DNA of 64,000 bases from Thecamonas trahens ATCC 50062 (Eukaryota > Apusozoa > Apusomonadida > Apusomonadidae): positions 277,708 to 341,707 of the forward strand of contig NW_013657655.1 of NCBI RefSeq assembly GCF_000142905.1, written 5' to 3'. The position numbers and the translations under genes are program-made. Under the pieces are notes generated by a model. It did not search any database. It saw only the letters and a program-made list of their open reading frames with translations, and was not told the DNA's origin. This document shows positions 56,340-64,000 of this stretch, one piece after another (position 1 is the stretch's first letter; each line of letters opens with the position of its first letter).

Positions 56340-58427
56340 ATGTGGGTGCCTGTGGTGTTCGAGTTTCTCGCTGTGGGTGTCCTCACATGGCTGACGCTGC
56401 GGCGGTTCGGGTCGTGGAAGGCGACGCCTGCACTGGCGTACGCAACAACGTATGTGGGATGGATGATCTCGTTCTCGATTGTGGTGCTGCTGACTATTGA
56501 CGTCTCTTCAACTGTGTACGAGGCGTGCCGAGCAGGGCATTTGTCGAGCGGCGTGCCGCCGTCATCAGGAGAAGCGGACCAAAGCGGGCGCGGCACGTGC
56601 GGGGCCGAGCCGTGGACCTACCTCCCGCATCCGACACGGTATGTGCTGTGGAACGTGTTCTATTGGACGACCTTTGCGCTGACATGGTTGGTCGTCCCGC
56701 TGCAGCAGTCATATGTGGAGGCCGGCGACTTTTCGTTCTGGGGCAAGTGCAAGACCTCGATCCGCGAGAACGCACTGTTCTACGGCGCCATGGGCGTCCT
56801 CCTCGGCATCTTTCTCGTCTACATCATGGCGACCAAGCACCTGTACGGCTCGGATCTGGTTGGATTTGCTATTGCGGCGTCCAACGCGTGGGGCCTCTTC
56901 CTCCTCGTCGCGCTCCTCGGGTACGGCCTCGTCGAGGTCCCGCGCGCGCTCTGGCACGCGCCCGACTACGAGCGCGGCATTCGGCTTGCCGAGTTCCGGG
57001 CCGACAACTTGCTTGTCCACATCGAGGATGCTAAGACCGAGCTGGTCACTTGCATCGCCACTGTCAAGAACATGGAGGAGCCTGTGGCGCGGCACTTTGA
57101 GTCGCTGCACCGGTACTTTGACGTCCTGCTCGCGGCGACGCCGCTCGAGTACGAGGCACGGATGCAGCTCCACCTGAGTGACGACGAAACCGCAGTTGAC
57201 ATTGACGCCGTCTCTCGATCGTACATTGCTGCGCTGCACGGGCGGATGAAGCGGGCGGTGCGCGAGGTTGAAACGGCCGAGGCCCAGTTTGACGCGCTCA
57301 TGGACTCGGCGTTCTTTCTGCAAGACGTGGTCAAGGCGCGGGGCGCGCCGCAGCGCACGGTTGTCTCGCTCCTCCGTCCGCCGCGGCGCTCACGGCTTGG
57401 CCCGCTGCTGGACAAGCTCGAGTGGTGGTGGTATGTCCGGCTCGCGCCGTACGCGCTCCGCATTGCGGCAGTGGCGCTGGCAGCACTCTCGGCGCTTGTG
57501 GTCTGGTCCGAGTGCGTGCTCTTTCTCGTCAATTCGAAGCACAAGGATCGAGTGCTCTCAGTCTTTGCGCTTGCCATTCACTCGGGCAACATTACTGACG
57601 CCGGCCTGCAGATCTGTGTCTTCTTTCCGGTCCTCTACCTCTGTGTCTGCGCGTACTCGACACTATTCAAGGTCCAGCTATTCTCGTACTACAAGCTGGT
57701 GCCCGGCGGCTTGTCCTCGGCCAACTCGCTCCTGTTCTCGGCGGCGTACCTCTCGCGGCTGGCTGCGCCCATCTGCTACAACTACCTGCTCCTGCTGCAT
57801 GAGTTTGAAGGCGTCGACACCGCGTTTGCCAACATCATGGGCGACATGACCGCTGTGCCGTTCCTTGGCGAGCAGTTCAACACCATTTTCCCGCTCTTCA
57901 TCCTCATCCTGTGCCTGTGCACCCTGTTCAACGTCTACTCGCGCATCCTTGCCTGGCTCCACATCCGCTCGTTTATGTTTGAGGACTCATTTGATGACTC
58001 GGACGCGCCTGTCGGTCTCGGCCGCTCCATCGTCGCCCGCGAGCGCGCCCGTCGCGAGCGCGCCATCAAGTCTGGCATCTCGGGCCGTCGTCGTTCCGCC
58101 CTGACAGACTCGTCGGCACGTCGCCCGCTCGCCGACACAACCGCCGAGGCGCGACCGCTCGAGCCCATCAACCTCGATCTCAACGGTCTCCGCATCGACG
58201 ATGAGCCACCCACAGATGCCACCGGCGCCGGCGCCGGCTACTCGTCACTCCGTTCGCTCCTTGCTGGGCCGACGCGGACGCGCTACCGTGACGACGACGA
58301 CAAAGTTCACAGCAGCGCACCTGGCGTGGCTGTTGCCGAGCCCGGTGAGCGTGGCCGGGCCGGCGACGGCGACGATGAGTCGCCTGTCTACCGCTTCAGC
58401 GGGCGCAACCTGTTTGACGATCTGTGA
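56340..58427 (+). CDS. LMBRD2: LMBR1 domain-containing protein 2 homologue
   Basis: 695 residues from MWVPVVFEF; in-frame sequence upstream is a Pro/His-rich leader. It is a polytopic membrane protein with about nine helices: VVFEFLAVGVLTWLTLRRFG, SIVVLLTIDVSSTVYEACR, then the signature PWTYLPHPTRYVLWNVFYWT, TWLVVPLQQSYVEAGDF, IRENALFYGAMGVLLGIFL, SNAWGLFLLVALLGYGLVEV, PRALW, later WSECVLFLVN and ANSLLFSAAYLSRLAAPICYN. These blocks follow human LMBRD2 from end to end. LMBRD2 is reported as a regulator of GPCR signalling at the plasma membrane; the LMBR1 superfamily also includes lysosomal LMBD1. A charged, disordered C-terminal tail of about 130 residues is typical. Confidence 0.92.
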   Translation: MWVPVVFEFLAVGVLTWLTLRRFGSWKATPALAYATTYVGWMISFSIVVLLTIDVSSTVYEACRAGHLSSGVPPSSGEADQSGRGTCGAEPWTYLPHPTRYVLWNVFYWTTFALTWLVVPLQQSYVEAGDFSFWGKCKTSIRENALFYGAMGVLLGIFLVYIMATKHLYGSDLVGFAIAASNAWGLFLLVALLGYGLVEVPRALWHAPDYERGIRLAEFRADNLLVHIEDAKTELVTCIATVKNMEEPVARHFESLHRYFDVLLAATPLEYEARMQLHLSDDETAVDIDAVSRSYIAALHGRMKRAVREVETAEAQFDALMDSAFFLQDVVKARGAPQRTVVSLLRPPRRSRLGPLLDKLEWWWYVRLAPYALRIAAVALAALSALVVWSECVLFLVNSKHKDRVLSVFALAIHSGNITDAGLQICVFFPVLYLCVCAYSTLFKVQLFSYYKLVPGGLSSANSLLFSAAYLSRLAAPICYNYLLLLHEFEGVDTAFANIMGDMTAVPFLGEQFNTIFPLFILILCLCTLFNVYSRILAWLHIRSFMFEDSFDDSDAPVGLGRSIVARERARRERAIKSGISGRRRSALTDSSARRPLADTTAEARPLEPINLDLNGLRIDDEPPTDATGAGAGYSSLRSLLAGPTRTRYRDDDDKVHSSAPGVAVAEPGERGRAGDGDDESPVYRFSGRNLFDDL

Positions 58428-58711
58428 CTGGTTCCCAGCTCTTGATGAGCTCATGTAGTCTGAAGAGGAAAGACCCACACACTCTCCCTTACACACTCCG
58501 AGAGTGTGAGAGATGACTGCTGTGAAATTGTGCTGAAAGAGTGAGCTGTCCGGTCCATCATCGTGCGTGGTTGCCAGGTTGCCTCGGCGCAGCACAACCC
58601 CAGCCGAAGCCGTGTGGTCAGCAACCGAAGCACTGCACTCCAAGCCACTCCCGCGGCGAATTGGGTGGTGGCAGGCGGCAGGCGGCAGGCGACAGGCGGC
58701 AGGTGGTAGGC

Positions 58712-60757
58712 ATGGCCAAGCGGAGGGCCAAGGGCGCAGCGAGTGGAGGGAGTGAGCGCGGAGGCAAGCGGGGCAAGCGCAGCACGGCCACAACCAGCTC
58801 GACGGCGTCTACGGCCCCATCGGCTCCGTCGGCCGCGTCGGCCGCGTCGGCCGCGTCGGCCCCATCGGCCCCCTTGGTCGCTGGCTCGGATGGCACATGG
58901 GCAGATGTCAGGGTGTACGTAGTACCGCTGCGGATCGGTGCCGTTCAGGGCCGAGTGCTGCGCAATCGGGTGGCGGCGCTCGGGGGTGCTGTCCATGACT
59001 TTGTCTCGCCGACGACCAATGTCATTGTGGCCAACCTCGATGTGTCTGAGCTCATCGAGTGGCTGAGGCAGACAACATGGAATGAGAGCAACACGCCGCA
59101 GGAAGAACCGCGCTTCCACAAGCTGGACTACCTCGTCGACTCGCTCAAGCAGCAGAGCCCGATCTCGCCGCATGACTTCCGGCTCCACGTGTTGGACCCG
59201 TTCTCAGGCACTCCACGTGTAGCTGTACCCACACATGCATCTCTGGTACCCGAGCCAAGCTGTGAGCCGCGGCAAGTAGCTCCAGTCATAGCTTCAGCCA
59301 CATCTGGCCTGGCCATGCCCGAGATGCTGCGTTCTCGTCCGGCCGCCGCAGGCACGGCGACAGTGGCTATGGCACCCGCCGACAATGATGATCTGCTGGC
59401 CGACGACGAGTATGCTCGAGCCGTGTGCGTTGTTCCGAGGGCGAGAGCCGAGGGCGGAGCAGGCTCAAGCGCAGCGCCCCCAACGCCAGCGGAGCCATCG
59501 AGCCTCACCGGCCAGAGCTCGTCGTTCTCGTGCTCGTCTTTGGACGGCGAGTCGGACGAAGAGTATGTGGCCCAGGTCAAGATGGCAAAGTACCAGCAGT
59601 ACCGGCGCGAGCACCAGAGGCGTGCTGATGTCAGCGGCACCAGGACGGTGGCCCTTTCGGTGGCGGGCAGCGACAAGATGGTGAGCCTGGAGGTGAGCGA
59701 CGAGCTGGCCAAGAAGCGTCGCAAGAAGGCGCGGGTCCTTGCGTCGCGTGAGTTCTTTGCATGCCAGGGCGCCAAAGCGACAGATCCTAAGGGGAACAAC
59801 ATGCTTGTGTCCCGCCAGCTCAACGAGCTCGCCGACATGTACAAGGCCGAGGGAGACCAGTGGCGTGAGTACACAACTCGCAATGCAGCTCGGCGGATCG
59901 CCAAGCTTCCCTTTGCACTCAAGTCGGGCGCCGAGGCGACCAAGCTGCCGAAGATCGGCAAGAAGCTCGGCGCCAAAATCCAGGAGATTTTGGACACCGG
60001 TTCGCTGCGCAAGCTCGAGAACTTCAAGGCCGACGACAAGGTTGTAGCGCTTGAGCTGTTTCAGTCGATCTGGGGCGTGGGCGCGGCGACAGCCCGCAAA
60101 TGGGTGCACCAGCGCGGGTGGCGGACGCTCCGCGACGTCCGTGATCACGCCGACTCGCTCACCACCAACCAGGCGATCGGTCTGAAGTACTACCACGACA
60201 TCAAGAGCCGGATTCCGCGGAGCGAGGTCATGGCCATCGAAGCACGGGTTCGGGAAGTGGCCACAGCTGTCGTCCCGGGTGTGGCACTGACGGTGTGTGG
60301 ATCATACCGGCGCGGGCGACTGACGTGCGGCGACATCGACGTGCTCTTTACCCATCCCGATGACAAGGTAGCGGTAAGCGCTGTCTCGCGGGTGGTGCCA
60401 GCACTCCACGACGCCGGCCTCCTCACCCACGATCTCACTTCGGATAATCGGGGCGACTCGTACATGGGACTCTGCCGGCTCGGACCCGACTCACTTCATC
60501 GGCGCATTGACCTCAAGTCGTTTAAGCAGTCCGAGTATGGCTGCGCCCTGCTCTACTTTTCGGGCTCTGAGCACTTTTGCCGATCGGTCCGGACCTGGGC
60601 TCGCCGGCAGGGATACTCGCTGTCGGAGCGCGCGCTTGTTCGCCGCTTCTCCCGCGACACCAAGAGCGATCTGCCAATCCCTGGCCTCTTTACCGAAGAA
60701 GCTGTCTTCCAGGCGCTCGGCCTCAAGTATGTCCCGCCCGAAGAGCGCGACATTTAG
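58712..60757 (+). CDS. POLL: DNA polymerase lambda-type family X polymerase
   Basis: 681 residues from [10 protein letters not shown] Ser/Ala-rich N-terminus precedes a BRCT domain (about 66-165; [34 protein letters not shown]). A Ser/Pro linker leads to the 8-kDa domain (365-440): [39 protein letters not shown], with the Lys of AKIQEIL in the place of the dRP-lyase nucleophile. The polymerase core has [11 protein letters not shown] (helix-hairpin-helix), [16 protein letters not shown] with the first two catalytic Asp, [20 protein letters not shown] with the third Asp, and [12 protein letters not shown]. The lambda-type YFSGS and C-terminal RDI-end support POLL over POLB. It acts in gap filling for base excision repair and end joining. 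Its stop overlaps the stop of the convergent J-domain gene. Confidence 0.92.
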   Translation: MAKRRAKGAASGGSERGGKRGKRSTATTSSTASTAPSAPSAASAASAASAPSAPLVAGSDGTWADVRVYVVPLRIGAVQGRVLRNRVAALGGAVHDFVSPTTNVIVANLDVSELIEWLRQTTWNESNTPQEEPRFHKLDYLVDSLKQQSPISPHDFRLHVLDPFSGTPRVAVPTHASLVPEPSCEPRQVAPVIASATSGLAMPEMLRSRPAAAGTATVAMAPADNDDLLADDEYARAVCVVPRARAEGGAGSSAAPPTPAEPSSLTGQSSSFSCSSLDGESDEEYVAQVKMAKYQQYRREHQRRADVSGTRTVALSVAGSDKMVSLEVSDELAKKRRKKARVLASREFFACQGAKATDPKGNNMLVSRQLNELADMYKAEGDQWREYTTRNAARRIAKLPFALKSGAEATKLPKIGKKLGAKIQEILDTGSLRKLENFKADDKVVALELFQSIWGVGAATARKWVHQRGWRTLRDVRDHADSLTTNQAIGLKYYHDIKSRIPRSEVMAIEARVREVATAVVPGVALTVCGSYRRGRLTCGDIDVLFTHPDDKVAVSAVSRVVPALHDAGLLTHDLTSDNRGDSYMGLCRLGPDSLHRRIDLKSFKQSEYGCALLYFSGSEHFCRSVRTWARRQGYSLSERALVRRFSRDTKSDLPIPGLFTEEAVFQALGLKYVPPEERDI

Positions 60758-63700
60758 CCCACGTCCGGGTCGGGAAGGCAGCAGTGGCGCTGGACATTGT
60801 CAAGCGGCGAAGCCCTTGCAGGTTTGCGCGGCGGCGGGGCGTGGTCGTCGGGATCAAGTTCTGTCCACTCGATCTCGCCGTCATCGTTGACAAACCAGGC
60901 CTTGACCTTTTCACCCGGCTTGCGATTGGCCATGGCCTCTTTGTCAAAGTGAAACTTGACACCACCAGATGCGCGATGCGTTGACGACACATCCTGGCCA
61001 GCGTCGTAGCGGGCACGGGTCTCGGGATCCGACAGCACGGCGTATGCCTCGGCGAGGCGCATGAACATCTCGTCGGCGTCGGGCGCCGAGTTGCGGTCAG
61101 GGTGGAGCTCGCGTGCCCGCCGTCGATATGCAGCCTTGATTTGCTTGGTGGTGGCGTTGCGGGCAACACCCAGGATCTCGTAGTAGTCGCCGACCTCGGC
61201 TTGCTCCTCGGCGGCGGCGGCGTCGCGGGCTGCGATGATGGCCTTTTGCAGCTCGTTGACGCGCGGATCGCCAGGGGCGAGATTGGCAACGCGCCGCAAC
61301 AATACCATGGCCTTGTCGAGCTCGCCGCGGGTGAGTGCGAGCCGACCCAGGTGGATCACCATGGCGACAGCAGCGTCGGACGTGGCATCTGGTGCGCCGT
61401 GAACTTTTCGAAGCCGGCGGCGGCGCTTACGGAGTCGGTCATCATAGTCGAGCGCGGCATTGCAGAGTGTGTCGGCATCCGGCTGATGGTCAGTGGCAGC
61501 GAGGCAGGCTGATTGCAGGCTGGCGGCTGCGAAGACGAGGGCATCCGACTCGGCCAGGCTGCAGCCTGGTTCAGCGAGGCAGGCTGCCGGTGCTGCCGCC
61601 GCTGACCGCAGCCGCACAACGAGCGCAGTGCCGTTTGCACAGGCCTCGGCAGTGGCAGCGCCGTAGCGAGCACGGGCACAGGCTCTAAAGTTTGCGGCAG
61701 CACCGTCGACATGGCCGGCGGTGCGCAAGAGACTGCGCGCAAGAGTGAGGATGGCAGAGCCGACCTGGTACGGGGTGGCACCATCGGTGGCCAGGATGAC
61801 AGATGCGTCGTACTTGACAAGCGCGTAGGCATCGACGACGAGTGCGGCCTGAGCGCGCAGCAAGAGAACATCTGGTGCACAACGGGCGAGGTCTGCGGCA
61901 GGCTGGATCAGCTCCAGCGCCCTGATGGCCTTGTTGATGGCTGCGGACGAGTTGATGTCGCTGTTGGCAGCAAGAAGCTTGCGGACGGTCGCGACGGACC
62001 GCGCAAGCTTGGCTGCGCGGTAAAGGGCAAGACGCAACAACCGTCGTGCTGGGCGAGAGAGACTACTGCCGCGCGCGTCGAGCAGGGCTTCATACTCTGC
62101 GTGAGCAGATGAAAACTCACCGAGCCGGAGCAAGATGTCGGCATGGAGCATGACGGCGGCAGTGTCGCCAGTGTGGGCGACGGCCTGACTCGCATGGCGG
62201 GCGGCGGCACGAAGATTGCCAGCGTAAAGTGCAAGCGAGGCCTGGCCCAGATGGTCGGTAGCTAGCGGAAGATAGATGCTGACATGCGGAGTGTGGAGCC
62301 GAGTGGTGGCATCAGCGAGAGTGACCGACCATGGGCAGTCCTGCGAGGCCGGAGTGTGCTTGGCGATGAGACGAAAGCGAAAGGTGGACGCCAGTTGGGC
62401 ACGTCCGGGCATGCGCGCTGTGCGAAGCGGCGTGATCGGTGTTGCGGCGAGACATCCAGTATCGACGGCGAGGGCAAAGTCGGAGGAGCGGGCCATGATG
62501 GCGTCATCGGCCTGGCGAGCGCGGAGCTCACAGTCGACGGAAGAGCCCGGCAAGAGCGAGAGCGGGAGCGAGTGATTGCAAGCCACAGTCGAGGTGGCGT
62601 CAGGCGTGCCGACAACCGCAAAGTGCGGGACTGAGAGGATGTGGCCAGTGGCGGCAACGACGACACGAATCAGCTCGCGCGGCGACGACGAGGGCAGCGG
62701 CGGCCCGACAACGTCAAAGGCGAAGCGGGCGGTATCGTCGATAACAAGGCGCTCGCCGGTGGCAATGTTTGTGGCCACAAAGGCGGCAGCAAGACCGGCC
62801 ACGCCGGTGACGGAAGCGTCGCGGAAGCGTGGCTGAATGGAGCACCATACGCGCGAGCCGGCGCGAAGCGTGAGGAGTGGACAGACAACGCGCGAGGTGG
62901 CGTCGACGGCGCGGCTGGAACAGTCGTCGCCGATCCAGCCATCCAGGCATGCGCAGCGGGCAGGGCCGATGCAGCGCCCGCCGTTGCAGCCGCGTGGACA
63001 AATGGGGAGGACAGCAAGCGAGCGGATGCTGCGCCAGTCAATGTCCGGGCGCGGTTCCGAGGCCGAGTCGACGACGCCGTTGGCCATGTGTGCGTGGACG
63101 GTAAAGCCCGGTGAGACATCGATGGAGGCAATGGGTGAGAATCCTAGCACCGAGGGTGGGTATGTGCCTGGGCCGAGTGGCTGCGGAGGAAGGCCGGGTC
63201 GAGCAGCATAGCCTCTGGCCGGGAAGATGACGGCACCAGAGTCGCGCATGGCGGAGATGCGGACGCAAGCGACAGGGGGGAGGCTTGCGAGAGCGGGAAG
63301 GTGCGGACTGAGGGCGAGGAGAAAGTCAGCAAGACCGAGTCGCCAGCGCAGCGGTCGTCGACAAAGAAGGCAATCTGTAGGCCACGGGCGAGGCGGACAG
63401 AAAAGTCGGCGGCCACGGAGCCGCCGAGCGAAAACGCGCCCTGGCCGAGCGAGCTCTGCTTGCCGACAAAGCCCGGACGGGAGAAGATGATGACCCGGGC
63501 GGCATGATGCGGCTCTGGACGCGGCGGTGGGGTGACAGGGCGGCTTGGTGTCGGTGGCGGCAGCGACTGCTCTGAGCTGTCGGATGATGTTGTAGAGCTC
63601 TCGGCATGCGCTTCGGCGACTGTCAGACAGCTGAGGACAAACGGCAGCGGCAGCTCCGGCCCCGAGGCGAGGGCGATGGGGATCGGCAGGATCATGGTTG

Positions 63701-63974
63701 CGTCGGGCGGGCCAGAGCATTGTGGATCGGCGAAGAGCGAGACTTTGATGGGCGCAGCCGCCGGAGGATGAGGAGCGAGGGCGATGGGGGAGGCAAAGGC
63801 GGGAGGGACCGGGTACACCCCGCAGCAGCCCCACATGAACTGCTCACCCGAGGGCGAGGTGGCCAGCAGACCCGCACGATGAGGCGGAGGCAATGTTGGT
63901 TGGGAAAGGCCCACACATAGTGCGACAGTGTAGAGTGATATGAGCAGCCGATGCGTCAGGATGGCTGTGGGCAT
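60754..63974 (-). CDS. Secretory-pathway J-domain co-chaperone with EGF, TPR and crystallin-like modules, one frameshift
   Basis: About 1,073 residues. An N-terminal signal peptide ([20 protein letters not shown]) directs it to the ER. Residues about 158-222 resemble a beta/gamma-crystallin motif ([20 protein letters not shown]). An EGF-like module is at about 325-355 ([20 protein letters not shown]). A beta-rich region follows, then TPR-type helices (about 500-910). The J domain is at about 930-990 ([20 protein letters not shown], with HPD in RELHPDRNS). A signal peptide, TPRs and a C-terminal J domain match the plan of DNAJC3/p58IPK, an ER-lumen partner of BiP, but the crystallin-like and EGF modules are additional. 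No KDEL is visible at the C-terminus (LPDPDVG). The frame breaks at about 63280-63288; one missing C joins SQASPP to VACVRIS. Confidence 0.8.
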
Positions 63975-64000
63975 GTGTGTGTGTGTGTGTGGTGGGGGTC

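Noticed and set aside
1-64000. tRNA, rRNA or snRNA genes and transposons
   Set aside because: Looked for cloverleaf cores, U1/U6-like sequences, transposase or reverse-transcriptase motifs and terminal repeats; none seen by eye. Weak or degenerate copies could be missed.

Overview
This window looks like nuclear DNA from a GC-rich, gene-dense, unicellular flagellated eukaryote. Genes carry spliceosomal introns with unusual GTACGY donors and products are typically eukaryotic: prohibitin, TIM44, complex III subunit, EMC3, Mediator MED18, proteasome receptor RPN13, DNA polymerase lambda and LMBRD2. An axonemal dynein-associated protein (DNAI7/CASC1) and a vasohibin-like protein fit a flagellate. 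The overall style (high GC, short C-rich introns, many RasGEFs) suggests an apusomonad such as Thecamonas; that assignment is inference from memory, not a search result.

Layout. 1-6.5 kb: 3' end of PHB2 (+), a coiled-coil RasGEF (-) and DNAI7 (-). 7-12.5 kb: a three-RRM protein (+), EMC3 (-, running into an assembly gap) and a CRT-like transporter (+). 12.7-24.1 kb: a membrane-anchored U-box protein, UQCRB/QCR7, two head-to-tail acyl-CoA-synthetase-like coding regions (-) that are probably one protein, an MFS transporter and a nucleoside deoxyribosyltransferase-like protein. 24.5-35.5 kb: a VPGP-repeat protein, an AlkB-type dioxygenase, a small acetyltransferase, a vasohibin-like domain apparently joined to an endonuclease/exonuclease/phosphatase (EEP) domain, an EST1/SMG7-like protein and TIM44. 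35.6-44.4 kb: a polyhydroxybutyrate-depolymerase fragment, a Tyr/Lys-rich repeat protein, a RING plus UBR-box-like protein, RPN13, MED18 and an EF-hand protein with a Lys-repeat tail. 44.7-64 kb: a giant calpain-III-repeat RasGEF, a small membrane protein next to another gap, a third RasGEF, LMBRD2, DNA polymerase lambda, and a secretory J-domain protein that fills the right edge.

The genes do not form a pathway; the locus is a dense mosaic in which convergent genes nearly touch or overlap at their 3' ends. Themes that recur are Ras signalling (three RasGEFs of different architecture in about 55 kb), mitochondrial biogenesis (PHB2, QCR7, TIM44) and ubiquitin/proteasome (U-box, RING/UBR, RPN13).

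An important quality note: eleven coding regions or junctions are broken by what in every case looks like one missing base, mostly at a short homopolymer. This is far more likely to be sequencing error than mass pseudogenisation, so the broken genes are described here as whole genes with a marked break. Three runs of N (one of 177, two of exactly 100) mark scaffold gaps.
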